Shown: positions 1 to 9,265, counted from the stretch's first letter. The stretch: DNA of 30,252 bases from Mycoplasma sp. UBA710 (GCA_002298905.1 DBMA01000004.1:1-30252), one strand, 5' to 3'. The notes: generated by a model not told the origin, from the letters alone. A program made the numbers and translations.

Positions 1-89
1 AAATAAAAGACTATGTTCCGGATGCTTGGATTTCTGTAGCTCCTATTTCTAAAATATATGGTAGATTTGACTACTCTAAAATTGATTAA
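1..89 (+). CDS. 3' end of an unidentified protein (partial)
   Basis: An open frame enters from the left edge (first whole codon at base 3) and ends at TAA 87-89. The visible tail is 28 residues, ending GRFDYSKID. It has no internal TGA. The fragment VAPISKIYGRF vaguely recalls the C-terminal box of type I signal peptidases, but this is far too little to assign a function. Its last 14 bases overlap the convergent prmC stop, so the two genes meet tail to tail with no space for a separate terminator. That it is the end of a real gene is inferred from the clean frame up to the stop and from the tight packing. Confidence 0.5.
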   Translation, partial: IKDYVPDAWISVAPISKIYGRFDYSKID

Positions 90-798
90 CAAATTTATAA
101 GCAAATCTTTTTTTATTATTAATATCATGAACTATATGATAATTATTTTTAATAAATCATTTATAGTTAATAGGATTTATTTCTAAAATTATTAATCCAT
201 TATGATTTAAATATTTATTTAATTTTTTTTCAATTTGGTAATAAAAATGCATTCCTTCTTCTTTGGCAAATAATGCTTTTTGAGGTTCATACTTTAAAAC
301 AGACTTTGTCATTGTTTTTTTATCTTTTTTTAATAAATAAGGTGGATTAGAAACAATAACATCAAATTTTTGATGAATATTGTGAAACATATTAGACTTA
401 ATTACTTCATTTTCTAAATTATTAATTTTTTGATTAATTAATGTTTGTTTAATTGCTATACTACTAATATCTGACTGAACAACTTTTAAAGATTGAAATT
501 CTTTTTTTAAAGCAATACCAATGAATCCTGAACCACAACATAAATCTAAAATATTATTATATTTTTTATTTTCTTTAATCAATTTAATTGTAAGTAAAAT
601 TAATTCTTCTGTTTCATATCTAGGAATCAGTACTTTTTTATTTATTTTGATAATGACATTAGCCATTTCAATATATCCAATAATTTTTTGAATTGGATAA
701 TTTTTTCATAATTGATATTTTTCCTTAAAAGAAATTGACTCTTTTAAGTTATATCTTCTTTTTTCTAATAATAAATCTTGATATTTTTTCTTATTCAT
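76..798 (-). CDS. prmC: Peptide chain release factor N5-glutamine methyltransferase PrmC (HemK)
   Basis: 240 residues once two TGA codons are read as Trp. PrmC uses S-adenosylmethionine to methylate the glutamine of the GGQ motif in class I release factors, raising termination efficiency. Visible motifs: a short N-terminal helical domain with a YQLWKNYPIQKIIGYIE segment, then VLIPRYETEELI, the SAM-binding LCCGSGFIG around residues 87-94, and the catalytic NPPY at about residues 151-154. The ATG at 796-798 is chosen because it restores the N-terminal domain that the family needs. A later Met (664-666) would delete it. The gene lies 12 bases downstream of prfA, the usual substrate-enzyme pairing. 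It is slightly shorter than the typical 270-280 residues. The family call is secure. Confidence 0.93.
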
Positions 799-810
799 TA
801 TTTTATTATT

Positions 811-1890
811 TTATATAAGTCCTGCTTCTTTTATCTTTTCAGTTTGTTCTTCTGCTAATAATGCTTCTATAATGTTGTTTAATTTTCCGTCTATAACATT
901 TTTTAAAGAACATGAATAACTTATTCTATGATCAGTTACACGATCTTGGGGATAATTATAAGTTCTTATTTTTTCACTTCTTGCTCCTGAACCGGCTAAT
1001 TTTCTAAAAGAACTTTCTTGCTCTTTTATTTTCTTTATTTCCAAATCATACAATTTAATTTTTAACAATTTTAAAGCTAATTCACGATTGGCTATTTGAC
1101 TTCTTCCTTCTTGTGAAGATGATACAATACCTGTTGGAATATGAGTAATTCTAACAGCTGAGTCTGTGGTATTAACAGATTGACCTCCTGCTCCTGAAGA
1201 ACGAAAAGTATCAATTTTTAAATCTGTATCTTTTATTTCAATTTCAATATTATCATCTATTTCAGGAAGTACTGTTACTGTTGCTGTTGATGTATGAATT
1301 CTTCCTTGTGTTTCTGTTGTTGGAACTCTTTGTACTCTATGAACTCCTGATTCAAACTTTAATTTAGAATACACATTTTCTCCATGAATAGAAAAAGTTA
1401 TTAATGAAAAACCACCACTGCTTGCTGGAGAAGAATCAATAATTTTTACTTTTCAATTATTACCTTCTGAATATTTGCAATAAATTTTATAAAGATCTCC
1501 TGCAAAAATATTTGCTTCATCACCACCTGCTGCTCCTCGAATTTCAATAATAACATCTTTATCATCATTTTCATCTTTAGGTAATAATAAAAGTTTTAAA
1601 TCATGTTCTAATTTTTCTAATAGTTTTTCACTATTAATAATCTCTGTTTTTGCCATTAAAACAATTTCTTCATCTTTTTCATTTAAAAGTAGCTTTGAAT
1701 CGGCTATATTTTGTTTTAAATTTAAATATTGTTCAAAAGATTCGACAATATCTTTAAAACTATTAGCTTCTTTTGTTAACTTTGTATATTGTTTAATATT
1801 AGATAAAACTTCATCTTTTTTAAGATCTTCTAATATTTCTTGATATTTTTTCTTAATTTCTCAAAGAGAATCTTCTAATGTCTTTTCCAT
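811..1890 (-). CDS. prfA: Peptide chain release factor 1
   Basis: 359 residues, the normal RF1 length, with in-frame TGA read as Trp. RF1 recognises UAA and UAG in the ribosomal A site and triggers peptide release. The GGQ motif lies in SSGAGGQSVN at about residues 235-237. The codon-reading PxT motif appears as VPTTE at about 190-192, after GVHRVQR, and identifies RF1 rather than RF2. The N-terminal third is a charged coiled-coil-like region, as in the family, followed by IEIRGAAGGDEA. Mollicutes using code 4 have lost RF2, so this should be the only class I release factor (established for the group, not visible here). It is first in an operon with prmC and is read from a promoter facing away from the 210-residue gene. 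Confidence 0.96.
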
Positions 1891-1920
1891 GTAAAAATAT
1901 TTTACTAAATTACCAATAAT

Positions 1921-1926
1921 ATTATA
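1921..1926 (-). promoter_or_regulatory. -10 box of the prfA-prmC promoter
   Basis: The minus strand reads TATAAT here, 31-36 bases upstream of the prfA ATG. No convincing -35 box is visible, which is common in this group. The box sits only 5 bases from the opposing TATAAT at 1932-1937, so the two divergent promoters share DNA. Confidence 0.5.
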
Positions 1927-1931
1927 TTAAC

Positions 1932-1937
1932 TATAAT
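1932..1937 (+). promoter_or_regulatory. -10 box of the promoter for the 1987 gene
   Basis: A perfect TATAAT lies about 50 bases before the ATG at 1987, followed by a strong Shine-Dalgarno AAGGAGA just before the start codon. No clear -35 is visible. It overlaps the prfA promoter region on the other strand. Confidence 0.5.
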
Positions 1938-1986
1938 ATAATTTTATATACTAGTGAATTTAATAAGTTATTAATTAAGGAGAAAT

Positions 1987-2619
1987 ATGCCATATATTAT
2001 TAAAAATGTAAAAGGAACTGAAATTCAAAAAGGTGTTTTAGTCAATGATAAAAAAGATAGTGATGATTTTGAATTAGCAAATAGTGAAGGTAAGGGAATT
2101 ACATATGAAGAAATTATGAAGATAAAATCTTCATATTCTCACTTAAATTCTTTTAATAATTTAAATTATTTAAATGATAATGAAAGAGTTCATTTAATTA
2201 AAAAAATTGCTGAAGTTGATCAATTCTATCAAAATATATGAGAAAGAACATTGATTGAATTAATGTTCATTACAAATTATTATATGTCTCTAATTTCTAA
2301 TTTAAATTCTTTTGAAAAAATTTACAAAAATGGATCTAAGTTTGAATATTGATTTTCAAATAGTGTTAGATACACAATGTTAGAAAAAATTAAAGAATTT
2401 TATATTAAAACTTCTAAAATATATGCAGAGTTTTCTCCTATTGATATTTATGAAAAAGATGTTGAATATAAAGCAAAAGAAATCATTTTGAAAATTGATA
2501 ATTTTCATTTAAAAGATGTAAAAAATTTATTAGAAAGCAAATGAAATGAAACCTTTGCTGAATTTATAGAATGAAATCAAAAACAAGAAGAAAAAAGAAA
2601 AACAATGATTTTTGATTAA
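1987..2619 (+). CDS. Conserved-looking hypothetical protein, 210 residues
   Basis: I do not recognise this protein. The frame runs 210 codons with several TGA-Trp codons (for example in QNIWERT and ESKWNE) and starts at an ATG preceded by AAGGAGA, the best ribosome binding site in this part of the window. There is no signal peptide and no clear membrane span; the protein is charged and rich in Lys, Glu, Asn and aromatic residues. A probable helical middle (ERTLIELMFITNYYMSLI) and a Lys/Glu-rich end (NQKQEEKRKTMIFD) suggest a soluble cytosolic protein. It is the first gene of a plus-strand run leading into prs, with 22 bases between stop and the prs ATG, so co-transcription is likely. A small role near nucleotide or translation metabolism is only a guess from position. 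Confidence 0.8.
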
Positions 2620-2641
2620 TTTAGAATAAAAATTGATAACT

Positions 2642-3613
2642 ATGTCCTTAAGAAATCACAAAGATAAAAGTATTCTCTTTGGTTTAGAAAATCAGAAAGA
2701 ATTAGCTCAAAAAGTTGCAAATAATTTAAAAATTAAAGTAACAAATATAGACAAAACTATTTTTTCTGATGGAGAAATGTTAGTTAAATCTAGTGAAACT
2801 GTAAGAAATAAAAAAGTGTATGTTATTTGTAGTTTATTCTCTCATGATTCAATTATTGAATTGTTATTATTTATTGATTCATTAAAAAGAGCATCAGCAA
2901 GAAATATAGTTGTTATTTCAACATATATGAGTTATTCACGTCAAGATCGAAAAGCTTCACAAAGAGAACCGATTGGGGCTAAATTAATTGCTCGACTTTT
3001 AGAAACATCGGGTGTTAATAAATTAATAACTTTTGATTTGCACAACCCTTCTATTCAAGGTTTTTATGATATTCCTGTTGATGATTTAAGATGAATGTAT
3101 CCTCTTACTCAATACTTATTAAAAGAAGAAAAAAAAGCAAAATTTACAATTGTTTCTCCCGATCATGGAGGGGCTGTAAGAGCGAGAAGACTAGCAGAAT
3201 TAATAACAAAAGAAATTAAAATAGCAATTGTAGACAAAAGGAGAACAGGTCCTAATATTGCAGAAATTGTTGGTTTATTAGGAGATGTAAAAGATAAAAA
3301 TTGCATTATTTATGATGATATTATTGATACAGGTGGAACAATTATTAAAGCTGCTAATTATCTAAAAGAAAAAGGAGCCAAAAAAATTTATATTGCAGCA
3401 ACTCATGGATTATTTTCAAAAGGTTTTGATATTTTTGAAAATGCTGATTCAGTAGATTTAGTATGTGTTTCTGATTCTATTCCAAAAGTTAAAAATATTA
3501 AATCTAAAAAATTAAAAATAATTTCTTTAGAAAATATGATTTCTAAAGCAATTGATGTTGATTGAAATTCAGAATCTATGTCTAAATTATTTGAAACTAA
3601 AAAAATTAAATAA
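2642..3613 (+). CDS. prs: Ribose-phosphate pyrophosphokinase (PRPP synthetase)
   Basis: 323 residues with TGA codons read as Trp (for example DDLRWMYP), matching the family length. The enzyme transfers pyrophosphate from ATP to ribose 5-phosphate, giving PRPP for nucleotide salvage, which apt in this window uses. Visible motifs: FSDGEMLVKSSETVR near the N-terminus, STYMSYSRQDRKASQREPI, FDLHNPSIQGFYDIPVD, the flexible loop DKRRTGPN at about residues 198-205, and the PRPP-binding loop DDIIDTGGTI at about 225-234. The ATG at 2642 is preferred; an in-frame TTG nine bases upstream is possible and neither has a strong ribosome binding site. The stop at 3611-3613 is 2 bases from the rsmG start, so translation is probably coupled. 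Confidence 0.95.
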
Positions 3614-3615
3614 TA

Positions 3616-4308
3616 ATGAAAAAATGAGAAACAAAAATTTTTGATTATATTAACAACGAAAATATATACATTAAAATCAAAAAATATGTAAATTTGATTT
3701 TAAAAGAAAATGAAAAATATAATTTAACAGGATTTGATGAAGAAAAAATATGATTAGATGGAATTTATCAATCTATATTTTTGTTGAATAAATTCATTAA
3801 TTGCAATAAAACAGATCAACATTTGTTAGATATAGGGGCCGGGGCTGGATTTCCTTCTTTACCTTTTTATCTTTTTCAAGAAGAAAAAATAAAATTAACA
3901 ATATGTGAGCCAATTTTAAAAAGAGTCAAATTTCTGAATTTAGTAAAAGAAGAATTAAATTTGCAAAATTTAACTATTGTTAATAGTAGATTAGAAGATA
4001 CAAATTGAGAAGAAAAATTCGATTTTATATGTGCTCGGGCAGTTACGGATTTAAGAAAATTAATAGAAATTTCTTCGAAATGCGGAAAAATAAATTCACA
4101 ATATATTTTTTTAAAATCTAAAAATGTTTATCAAGAAATTAATGAAGCTAAGGGTATAATAAATAAGTTAAATATTAAAGAAATAAAAATAGAAACAATT
4201 GATTTAAATGATTCAAAGGAACACAATGTAATTATTTATAAAAAACAAAGTAAAACTCCTCCTAATTTTCCTAGAAAATGAAATGAAATAATAAAAAATA
4301 AGTTATAA
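3616..4308 (+). CDS. rsmG: 16S rRNA (guanine-527-N7) methyltransferase RsmG (GidB)
   Basis: 230 residues with TGA codons as Trp. RsmG methylates N7 of G527 in the 530 loop of 16S rRNA with SAM. The family signature is clear: KYNLTGFDEEKIW near the N-terminus, the SAM-binding LDIGAGAGFPSLPF at about residues 71-84, EPILKRVKFLNLV, and a later CARAVTDLRKL segment. The start ATG lies 2 bases after the prs stop. Length and motif order match the family. It is followed 11 bases later by the dinB start, within the same tightly packed plus-strand run. Confidence 0.92.
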
Positions 4309-4319
4309 AATATTTGATA

Positions 4320-5543
4320 ATGAAGAATAAAGTTATATTTCATATAGATGTAGATTCTTTTTTTGTAGCAGCCGAAACATGATTAAGACCTGAGTTAAAA
4401 AATAAGGATATTGCAATTAGTAAAAATAGAGCAAAATCTGTTGTTTGTGCATTATCTTATTCTGCCAAAGAAAAAGGTGCAAAGGTACCTATGAAATTAT
4501 ATGAAGTCCAAAAATTTTGTCCCAATATTATAGTAATTGAACCCAACCATAAGTTATATGAAAGATTATCTAACAAGATATATATGATGTTAAAAAAATG
4601 CTATAGCATTAAAATTGAAATTGGTTCTATTGATGAGTGATATTTAGATGTTTCTCATTTAAAGTATAAATATCCTAACCCTAAAGATTTAGCCTTAGAT
4701 ATACAAAATAATATTTTTAAAAAATGAAATATCACTGTATCTATTGGTATTTCTTATAACAAATTTCTAGCTAAAATTTCTACTGATTTAAATAAACCTT
4801 CAGGAATAACTATTACTAAGAAAGAAGATATTCCTAAGAATATTTGACCACTATCTATTGATAAATATATTGGAATTGGTAAATCATTATCAACTAAATT
4901 AAAATCTATTGATATTTTAACAATAGAAGATTTAGCTAAAGTTAATGGCAATAAAAAAATATTATTAAAACAAATATTGAAAAATAAATTAGACCAATAT
5001 ATCAACAATGCAAATGGTAATAATTGTTTAGATAATATAGATTTTAATAAGAAATATTATTCTCAAACTTCAATAGGGCATCAAATTACATTTGAAAATG
5101 ATTATTTAATAGATCTTGATTTAATATATAAAAATTTAAAAAAAGTTACTACACAAGTTTTTGATATTGCTACTCGAAGAAATTTAATTGCTCAAGGAAT
5201 ATCAATTATAATCAAATATACTGATAAAATTTCTTTTTCCACATCAATAACAATTAAAAATAATTCAAATAAATTTGATGATCTTTTTTCAATTGTGATT
5301 CAACTATTCAATAATCATTGAAATGATAAACCAATATTAATGCTAGGAGTTTCATTATTTAATTTAAGAAATATCTATACACATAAATATCAATCTTCAC
5401 TATTTGATAACAATTTTGATAATAATTATCAAAATAAACAAAATAATCAAATTATTGAAATAATTAATGAGGTTAATTATAAAATTAAAAAAGATAATTT
5501 ATTACTTTTAAAAGATTTTAAAAATGGAGCCAAAAATGAATAA
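4320..5543 (+). CDS. dinB: Y-family DNA polymerase (DNA polymerase IV / DinB type)
   Basis: 407 residues with at least six TGA-Trp codons. Y-family polymerases copy across damaged template. Palm-domain metal ligands are visible: HIDVDSFF at residues 8-15 (Asp10) and SIDEWYLDVS at 103-112 (Asp105, Glu106). SYSAKEKGAKVPM matches the finger region, and SIGISYNKFLAKIST followed by KPSGIT matches the conserved palm segment. A helix-hairpin-helix stretch (IGIGKSLSTKLKSI) precedes a little-finger region with SIGHQITFEND. Trp107 occupies a position that is usually Ala, Ser or Cys in SIDExxLD. No break is seen. The final codons overlap the next gene by 8 bases. DinB is the likeliest subfamily, though a distinct Gram-positive Y-family branch is possible. 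Confidence 0.88.
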
Positions 5544-6027
5544 AAAAACTGTAATTCTTATTATTTCTGATACACATGGAAATAATGAAATAATTAAGTA
5601 TTTAGTTGATAATATAGAACATGATTATTCGGTTATAGCGGGTGATTTTGAAACTAATGATTCTTTTATTTCAAATCATATTAATTATATTGTTAGAGGC
5701 AATAATGATTGAGATTCTTCATTCCCTGATGATTTAAATTTTGAAATAGAAGGAATTAAATTTCATTTAGAACATGGTCATTTAACAGGAAATTATTTTC
5801 AATTAGATAATTACCAATATATGCACAAAAAATTATTAAAAAATAAATGTGATATTTTTATTCATGGACATACACATATTCCTAAAATTTTTGAATATGA
5901 GGAGGGAATTGTAATTAATCCTGGGTCGACAACTTATCCAAGAGGAGGTTCTAATTGTTCATATGCTATAATAACAATTAATAAAGATAAAAATGTTGAA
6001 TGTAATATCTATGATATTAAAAAATAA
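5536..6027 (+). CDS. YfcE/MJ0936-family metallophosphoesterase
   Basis: 163 residues with one TGA-Trp. The calcineurin-like phosphoesterase motifs appear in order: SDTHGN near residues 10-15 (metal ligands Asp and His), AGDFE, RGNND, EHGH, and GHTH with a following INPGSTTYPRGG. Members of this family hydrolyse phosphodiesters or phosphomonoesters with two metal ions; the natural substrate here is unknown. The ATG at 5536 is preferred over the in-frame ATG at 5524 because a GGAG lies just before it. The start overlaps the dinB stop by 8 bases. ffh follows 15 bases downstream. Specific function is not inferable beyond the family. Confidence 0.85.
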
Positions 6028-6042
6028 TTTAAAGGAAGTATA

Positions 6043-7383
6043 ATGTTTGATTTTATTGGTTCTAGAATGCAAAAAGCAATTGCCAAAGCAAATAAAAAAA
6101 CACAATTAAAAGAAGAGGATATTTTAGAAATTACAAGAGATATTAGATTAGCTTTATTGGAAGCTGATGTTAATTTAATTATTGTTAAAAATTTTATTAA
6201 ATCTATTAAAGAAAAAATTATTGGCCAAGAATTAATGAAACAATTAAATCCAGGTCAACAAGTAGTAAAAATTGTGCATGAAGAATTAGTCAATATTCTT
6301 GGCAATAAACCAAAAGAAATAAATATCAATAAAAAACCTTTTACTATCATGATGACAGGATTACAAGGTGGAGGAAAAACTACAACTGTTGCTAAATTAG
6401 CTGCTTATTATAGAAAAAAATATAAATTAGAAAAAATTTTAGTAGTAGCAGCTGATATTTATCGTCCTGCTGCTATTGATCAATTAATTACACTTGCAAA
6501 ACAAATTAATGTTGATTATTTTGCAATTAAAGATGAACAAGATGTTGATTTAATTGTAAAAAGAGCAATTGATAAAGCTCATCATGAAAAATATGAATTA
6601 GTAATTATAGATACAGCAGGAAGATTGTCAATAGATGAAAAACTAATGGATGAATTAAAAAGAGTCAAAAATATTGCAAAACCTAATGAAATATTTTTTG
6701 TTGCTGATGCTTTATCTGGACAAGATATTATCAATGTTGCCAAAACATTTAATGATACTATATCAATAACAGGGTCAATTATCACAAAATTAGATTCTAA
6801 TGCTCGTGGTGGTGGTGCTTTATCAATTTGTTATTTATTGAAAATACCAATTGTTTTTATAGGTACAGGAGAAAAAGTATCAAATCTAGATTTATTTTAT
6901 CCTGATAGAATGGCAGATAGAATCTTAGGTATGGGAGATGTTTTATCATTAATTGAAAAAGCTGAAGAAGTTATAGATGAAAAAAAATCAAAAAAAATGC
7001 TGCACAAAATGATTCAAGGAAAATTTAATTTAGATGATCTTTTAGATAATTTAAGACAAGTAAAAAAATTAGGTTCAATTAGAAAAATATTAAAATTTTT
7101 ACCAGGTAATCTACAAATAAATGAAGATAAAGCAGAACAAGCTGATGAAAAATTAAAATTATATGAAATACTAATTTCATCTATGACTCTTGAAGAAAGA
7201 AAAGATCCTAAATTATTAAAAAATACTTCAAGAAAAAATAGAATTATTAAAGGTAGTGGTCGTAGCTTAAAAGAATATAATCAATTAGTAAATGAATTTG
7301 AAATGATGCAAAAAAGATTAAAAGAGTTTTCAAATAAAACTAAAAATGGTAAATTTGATCCTTCAATGTTTGGGATAGAATAA
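6043..7383 (+). CDS. ffh: Signal recognition particle protein Ffh (SRP54)
   Basis: 446 residues without internal TGA. Ffh binds signal sequences emerging from the ribosome and delivers them, with 4.5S RNA and FtsY, to the membrane. The N domain (about residues 1-95) precedes a GTPase domain with P-loop GLQGGGKTT (106-114), DIYRPAAIDQL, DTAGR (190-194), TKLD (248-251) and GTGEK. The C-terminal M domain (about 300-446) carries the methionine-rich, basic part with the RNA-binding GSGRSLKEYN. AAGGAAG lies just upstream of the ATG. The gene ends the plus-strand run and is followed by a hairpin terminator at 7441-7478. The call is secure. Confidence 0.97.
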   Translation: MFDFIGSRMQKAIAKANKKTQLKEEDILEITRDIRLALLEADVNLIIVKNFIKSIKEKIIGQELMKQLNPGQQVVKIVHEELVNILGNKPKEININKKPFTIMMTGLQGGGKTTTVAKLAAYYRKKYKLEKILVVAADIYRPAAIDQLITLAKQINVDYFAIKDEQDVDLIVKRAIDKAHHEKYELVIIDTAGRLSIDEKLMDELKRVKNIAKPNEIFFVADALSGQDIINVAKTFNDTISITGSIITKLDSNARGGGALSICYLLKIPIVFIGTGEKVSNLDLFYPDRMADRILGMGDVLSLIEKAEEVIDEKKSKKMLHKMIQGKFNLDDLLDNLRQVKKLGSIRKILKFLPGNLQINEDKAEQADEKLKLYEILISSMTLEERKDPKLLKNTSRKNRIIKGSGRSLKEYNQLVNEFEMMQKRLKEFSNKTKNGKFDPSMFGIE

Positions 7384-7440
7384 ATTTAATTAATTCTAAA
7401 ATATTTATCTATATTTAATTTTATGTTATTTAGCATAAAT

Positions 7441-7478
7441 AAAAAAGTAAAGTAGAGCTTATCTACCTTACTTTTTTT
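7441..7478. terminator. Rho-independent terminator, possibly bidirectional
   Basis: An arm GTAAAGTAGA pairs with TCTACCTTAC (one A-C mismatch) around a short GCTTA loop. It is flanked by a run of A on the left and seven T on the right, giving a classical hairpin and U-tract for ffh. The A-run on the left makes the same hairpin usable for the convergent lipoprotein gene. Confidence 0.8.
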
Positions 7479-7484
7479 ATAATA

Positions 7485-7509
7485 AATATTACAAAGAATT
7501 TGTAATATT
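7485..7509. repeat. Perfect 11-bp inverted repeat at the 3' end of the lipoprotein gene
   Basis: AATATTACAAA and TTTGTAATATT are exact reverse complements separated by GAA. The repeat covers the last codons and the stop of the minus-strand lipoprotein gene (stop at 7489-7491). No U-tract follows directly on either strand, so it may protect the mRNA end or assist the adjacent terminator rather than terminate alone. Confidence 0.6.
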
Positions 7510-7905
7510 AAAAGAATAAATTTTGCTAAAAAAAATATTCCCATATAATCAACGAAAATGAAAATCTACCATTTGATTAGATAAAATATCTACATAGAAT
7601 TCTATTGATCCAGATGAAGATGAAACTCTAGTAATTACATCGTTAATAACTTTCATAATAAATTTATCACCTATAATGGGTTTTGATTTATTGTCAAATT
7701 CTACATAATCATAATAATCTTCTGAATATAATTTAGGAAAAAAATCATCAGCACTAATAAAATTTTCATCATAATTAGAATCACTAATTACAGGCAAGTT
7801 ATTTATATCACTAACATTAGAACAAGAAACAGATGCAATTACAACTATTATAAATGAATAAAACACAACTAACAAATTTATAATTCTTTTTTTAATAATA
7901 AACAT
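7489..7905 (-). CDS. Small putative lipoprotein, 138 residues
   Basis: I do not recognise the family. The N-terminus has a short basic start (MFIIKKRI), a long hydrophobic stretch, and a lipobox-like ASVSC with Cys at about residue 28, so it is predicted to be a membrane-anchored lipoprotein exported and then lipidated. The mature part is acidic and rich in Asp, Ser, Tyr and Phe (SADDFFPKLYSEDYYDYVEF) with no motif I can name. A TGA-Trp (HFRWLYG) extends it past the apparent stop to TAA at 7489. Its ATG overlaps the stop of the upstream 383-residue gene by 14 bases, and no ribosome binding site is visible, which suggests translational coupling. The two genes form a unit of their own between two plus-strand blocks. 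Confidence 0.75.
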
Positions 7906-9043
7906 TTTTATTTTTATCGATTAATCATTTTTTAAACTCAGAAAATGTGAAATTATACTTTTTTGATTCATTCATAAGTTCTAAAGATATAGGAATTCAT
8001 TCTCAATTAGGAGAATAAGAAAAAGAGTTTTCTAATCAAATTTTTATTATACCTTCATTATTTTTAAAATATGGTTTTTCAAAATATTCTTCTCAAGCAA
8101 TATCAAAATCTAAATTATTAATTTTTAATTTTACTAAAGGGAAAAACATTCCTGAAAATTCAAATGGTGGTAAATAACCAGGATTTGAATTTAATCCAAA
8201 TCCTTTAACAATCATCTTTTTATTTAAATCATAATAAGTATTTTGCATAATTTTTACCAATAATTCAGTATCTCCAATATTTTCTAAATAAGAGGAAAAA
8301 GATGATGTTGATAAAGAAGATATTGGTAAATTATCCAATGAAATAAGTTGAATAACATTAGAATTAAACATTTCATTCAAAGTAGTTTCTATTTTTAAAA
8401 TATTATTGTTTCAAAAACCTTGTTTAATTTTACAAGGACTAAATTTAATGTCACTAAATATGGATGTAATATTTTCTGAATTGATGTTTATTCCATTTTG
8501 AAACCTAAATATTAAAGATTTTTTGTTATGAATATAAAAATCTTGTTTATAATTATTGTAATAAGGATTTAAAGCTATACCAATAACTCTAGAAAATTCA
8601 TTATTTTTCAAAGTTATTTGTATAGTTTTTATTTTATTAATATCTACTAATGAGTCTGAAATATTTAAAGAATTAATATCTAATTGATAACTAGAATTAA
8701 CAATATTAAAATTTGGTTTTATTATTGTTTTTTCAATATCATCATTAAACTTAAATGATATTTCATTTATATTATTACTATTAAACAAAAATTTAAAAGC
8801 AAATAAATTAGTTCTATTATCTCATATTAATTTAATGTTACAGGTGTTAAAAATACTTTGATTTCACAAATCTATATTATTTGTTATATTATTATTTTTA
8901 TGATCAAAATAATAAGATTTAATTTGATACTGTTTTTGAATTTCATAAATATCAAAATTTTCATCTTCTATTGATTTATTTAAATTATTTTTTAATATAC
9001 TATTTTTATTATTTGATGATAGACAAAAATTTTTTTGAAACAT
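7892..9043 (-). CDS. Hypothetical protein, 383 residues, upstream partner of a lipoprotein
   Basis: No recognised family. The frame reads through seven or more TGA-Trp codons (for example DLWNQS, KLIWDN, QGFWNN, NWEWIP, KKWLID), and the start ATG at 9041-9043 is preceded by a strong AAAAGGAGA, so the reconstruction is convincing. There is no N-terminal signal peptide and no clear membrane span. The composition is rich in Asn, Ile, Ser, Phe and Lys, and the middle looks like alternating beta strands (KTIQITLKNNEF, KSLIFRFQNG). The C-terminus ends KNKNVYY. The following lipoprotein gene overlaps by 14 bases. A role tied to the lipoprotein is an inference from that coupling only; lack of a signal peptide argues for a cytosolic or non-classically exported protein. 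Confidence 0.78.
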
Positions 9044-9077
9044 AATCTCCTTTTAGTTTAAACCCAAATAAATTGCT

Positions 9078-9083
9078 ATTATA
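9078..9083 (-). promoter_or_regulatory. Possible -10 box for the 383-residue gene
   Basis: The minus strand reads TATAAT 35-40 bases before the ATG at 9043. An ATGACA that could act as a poor -35 lies only 14 bases further upstream, too close for a standard promoter, so the call rests on the -10 alone. Confidence 0.35.
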
Positions 9084-9094
9084 TTAATATGTCT

Positions 9095-9124
9095 TTATGT
9101 CATATATTTTTTCTCCTTCCGTAT
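9095..9124 (-). other. Strong Shine-Dalgarno followed by a two-codon ORF
   Basis: On the minus strand a very strong GGAAGGAG is followed, 9 bases later, by ATG ACA TAA (9103 down to 9095). It lies upstream of the 383-residue gene and has no larger reading frame attached. It could be a minimal leader ORF, or chance; the downstream TATAAT at 9078-9083 would leave it outside the transcript if that is the real promoter. Confidence 0.25.
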
Positions 9125-9195
9125 CAATATGTAAAAAATAATTCGAAAAGATAAAATTATTTAAAAAAATTTTAAAAGCAATAAAGATACACCAT

Positions 9196-9221
9196 TTTTC
9201 CACATTTTTTAATGTGGAAAA
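9196..9221. promoter_or_regulatory. Palindrome of two DnaA-box-like sequences
   Basis: TTTTCCACAT and ATGTGGAAAA form a perfect 10-bp inverted repeat (11 bp counting the inner T-A pair) around a T-rich loop. Each half contains TTTTCCACA, one base from the DnaA box TTATCCACA. It ends 44 bases before the gmk ATG, next to a possible -10 TATATT at 9222-9227. It may be a DnaA or other repressor site, or an RNA hairpin. Confidence 0.5.
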
Positions 9222-9265
9222 TATATTAAAAATTTCAACAAAGTATTAAAATTATTATTTAAGAT

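Noticed and set aside
4754..5008. Open frame on the minus strand inside the polymerase gene
   Set aside because: It lies wholly inside the well-supported plus-strand dinB gene and has no ribosome binding site or family resemblance.
9196..9221. Palindrome as a replication origin
   Set aside because: Only two DnaA-like boxes are present, with no dnaA, dnaN or rpmH nearby and no longer cluster of boxes; a regulatory role is simpler.
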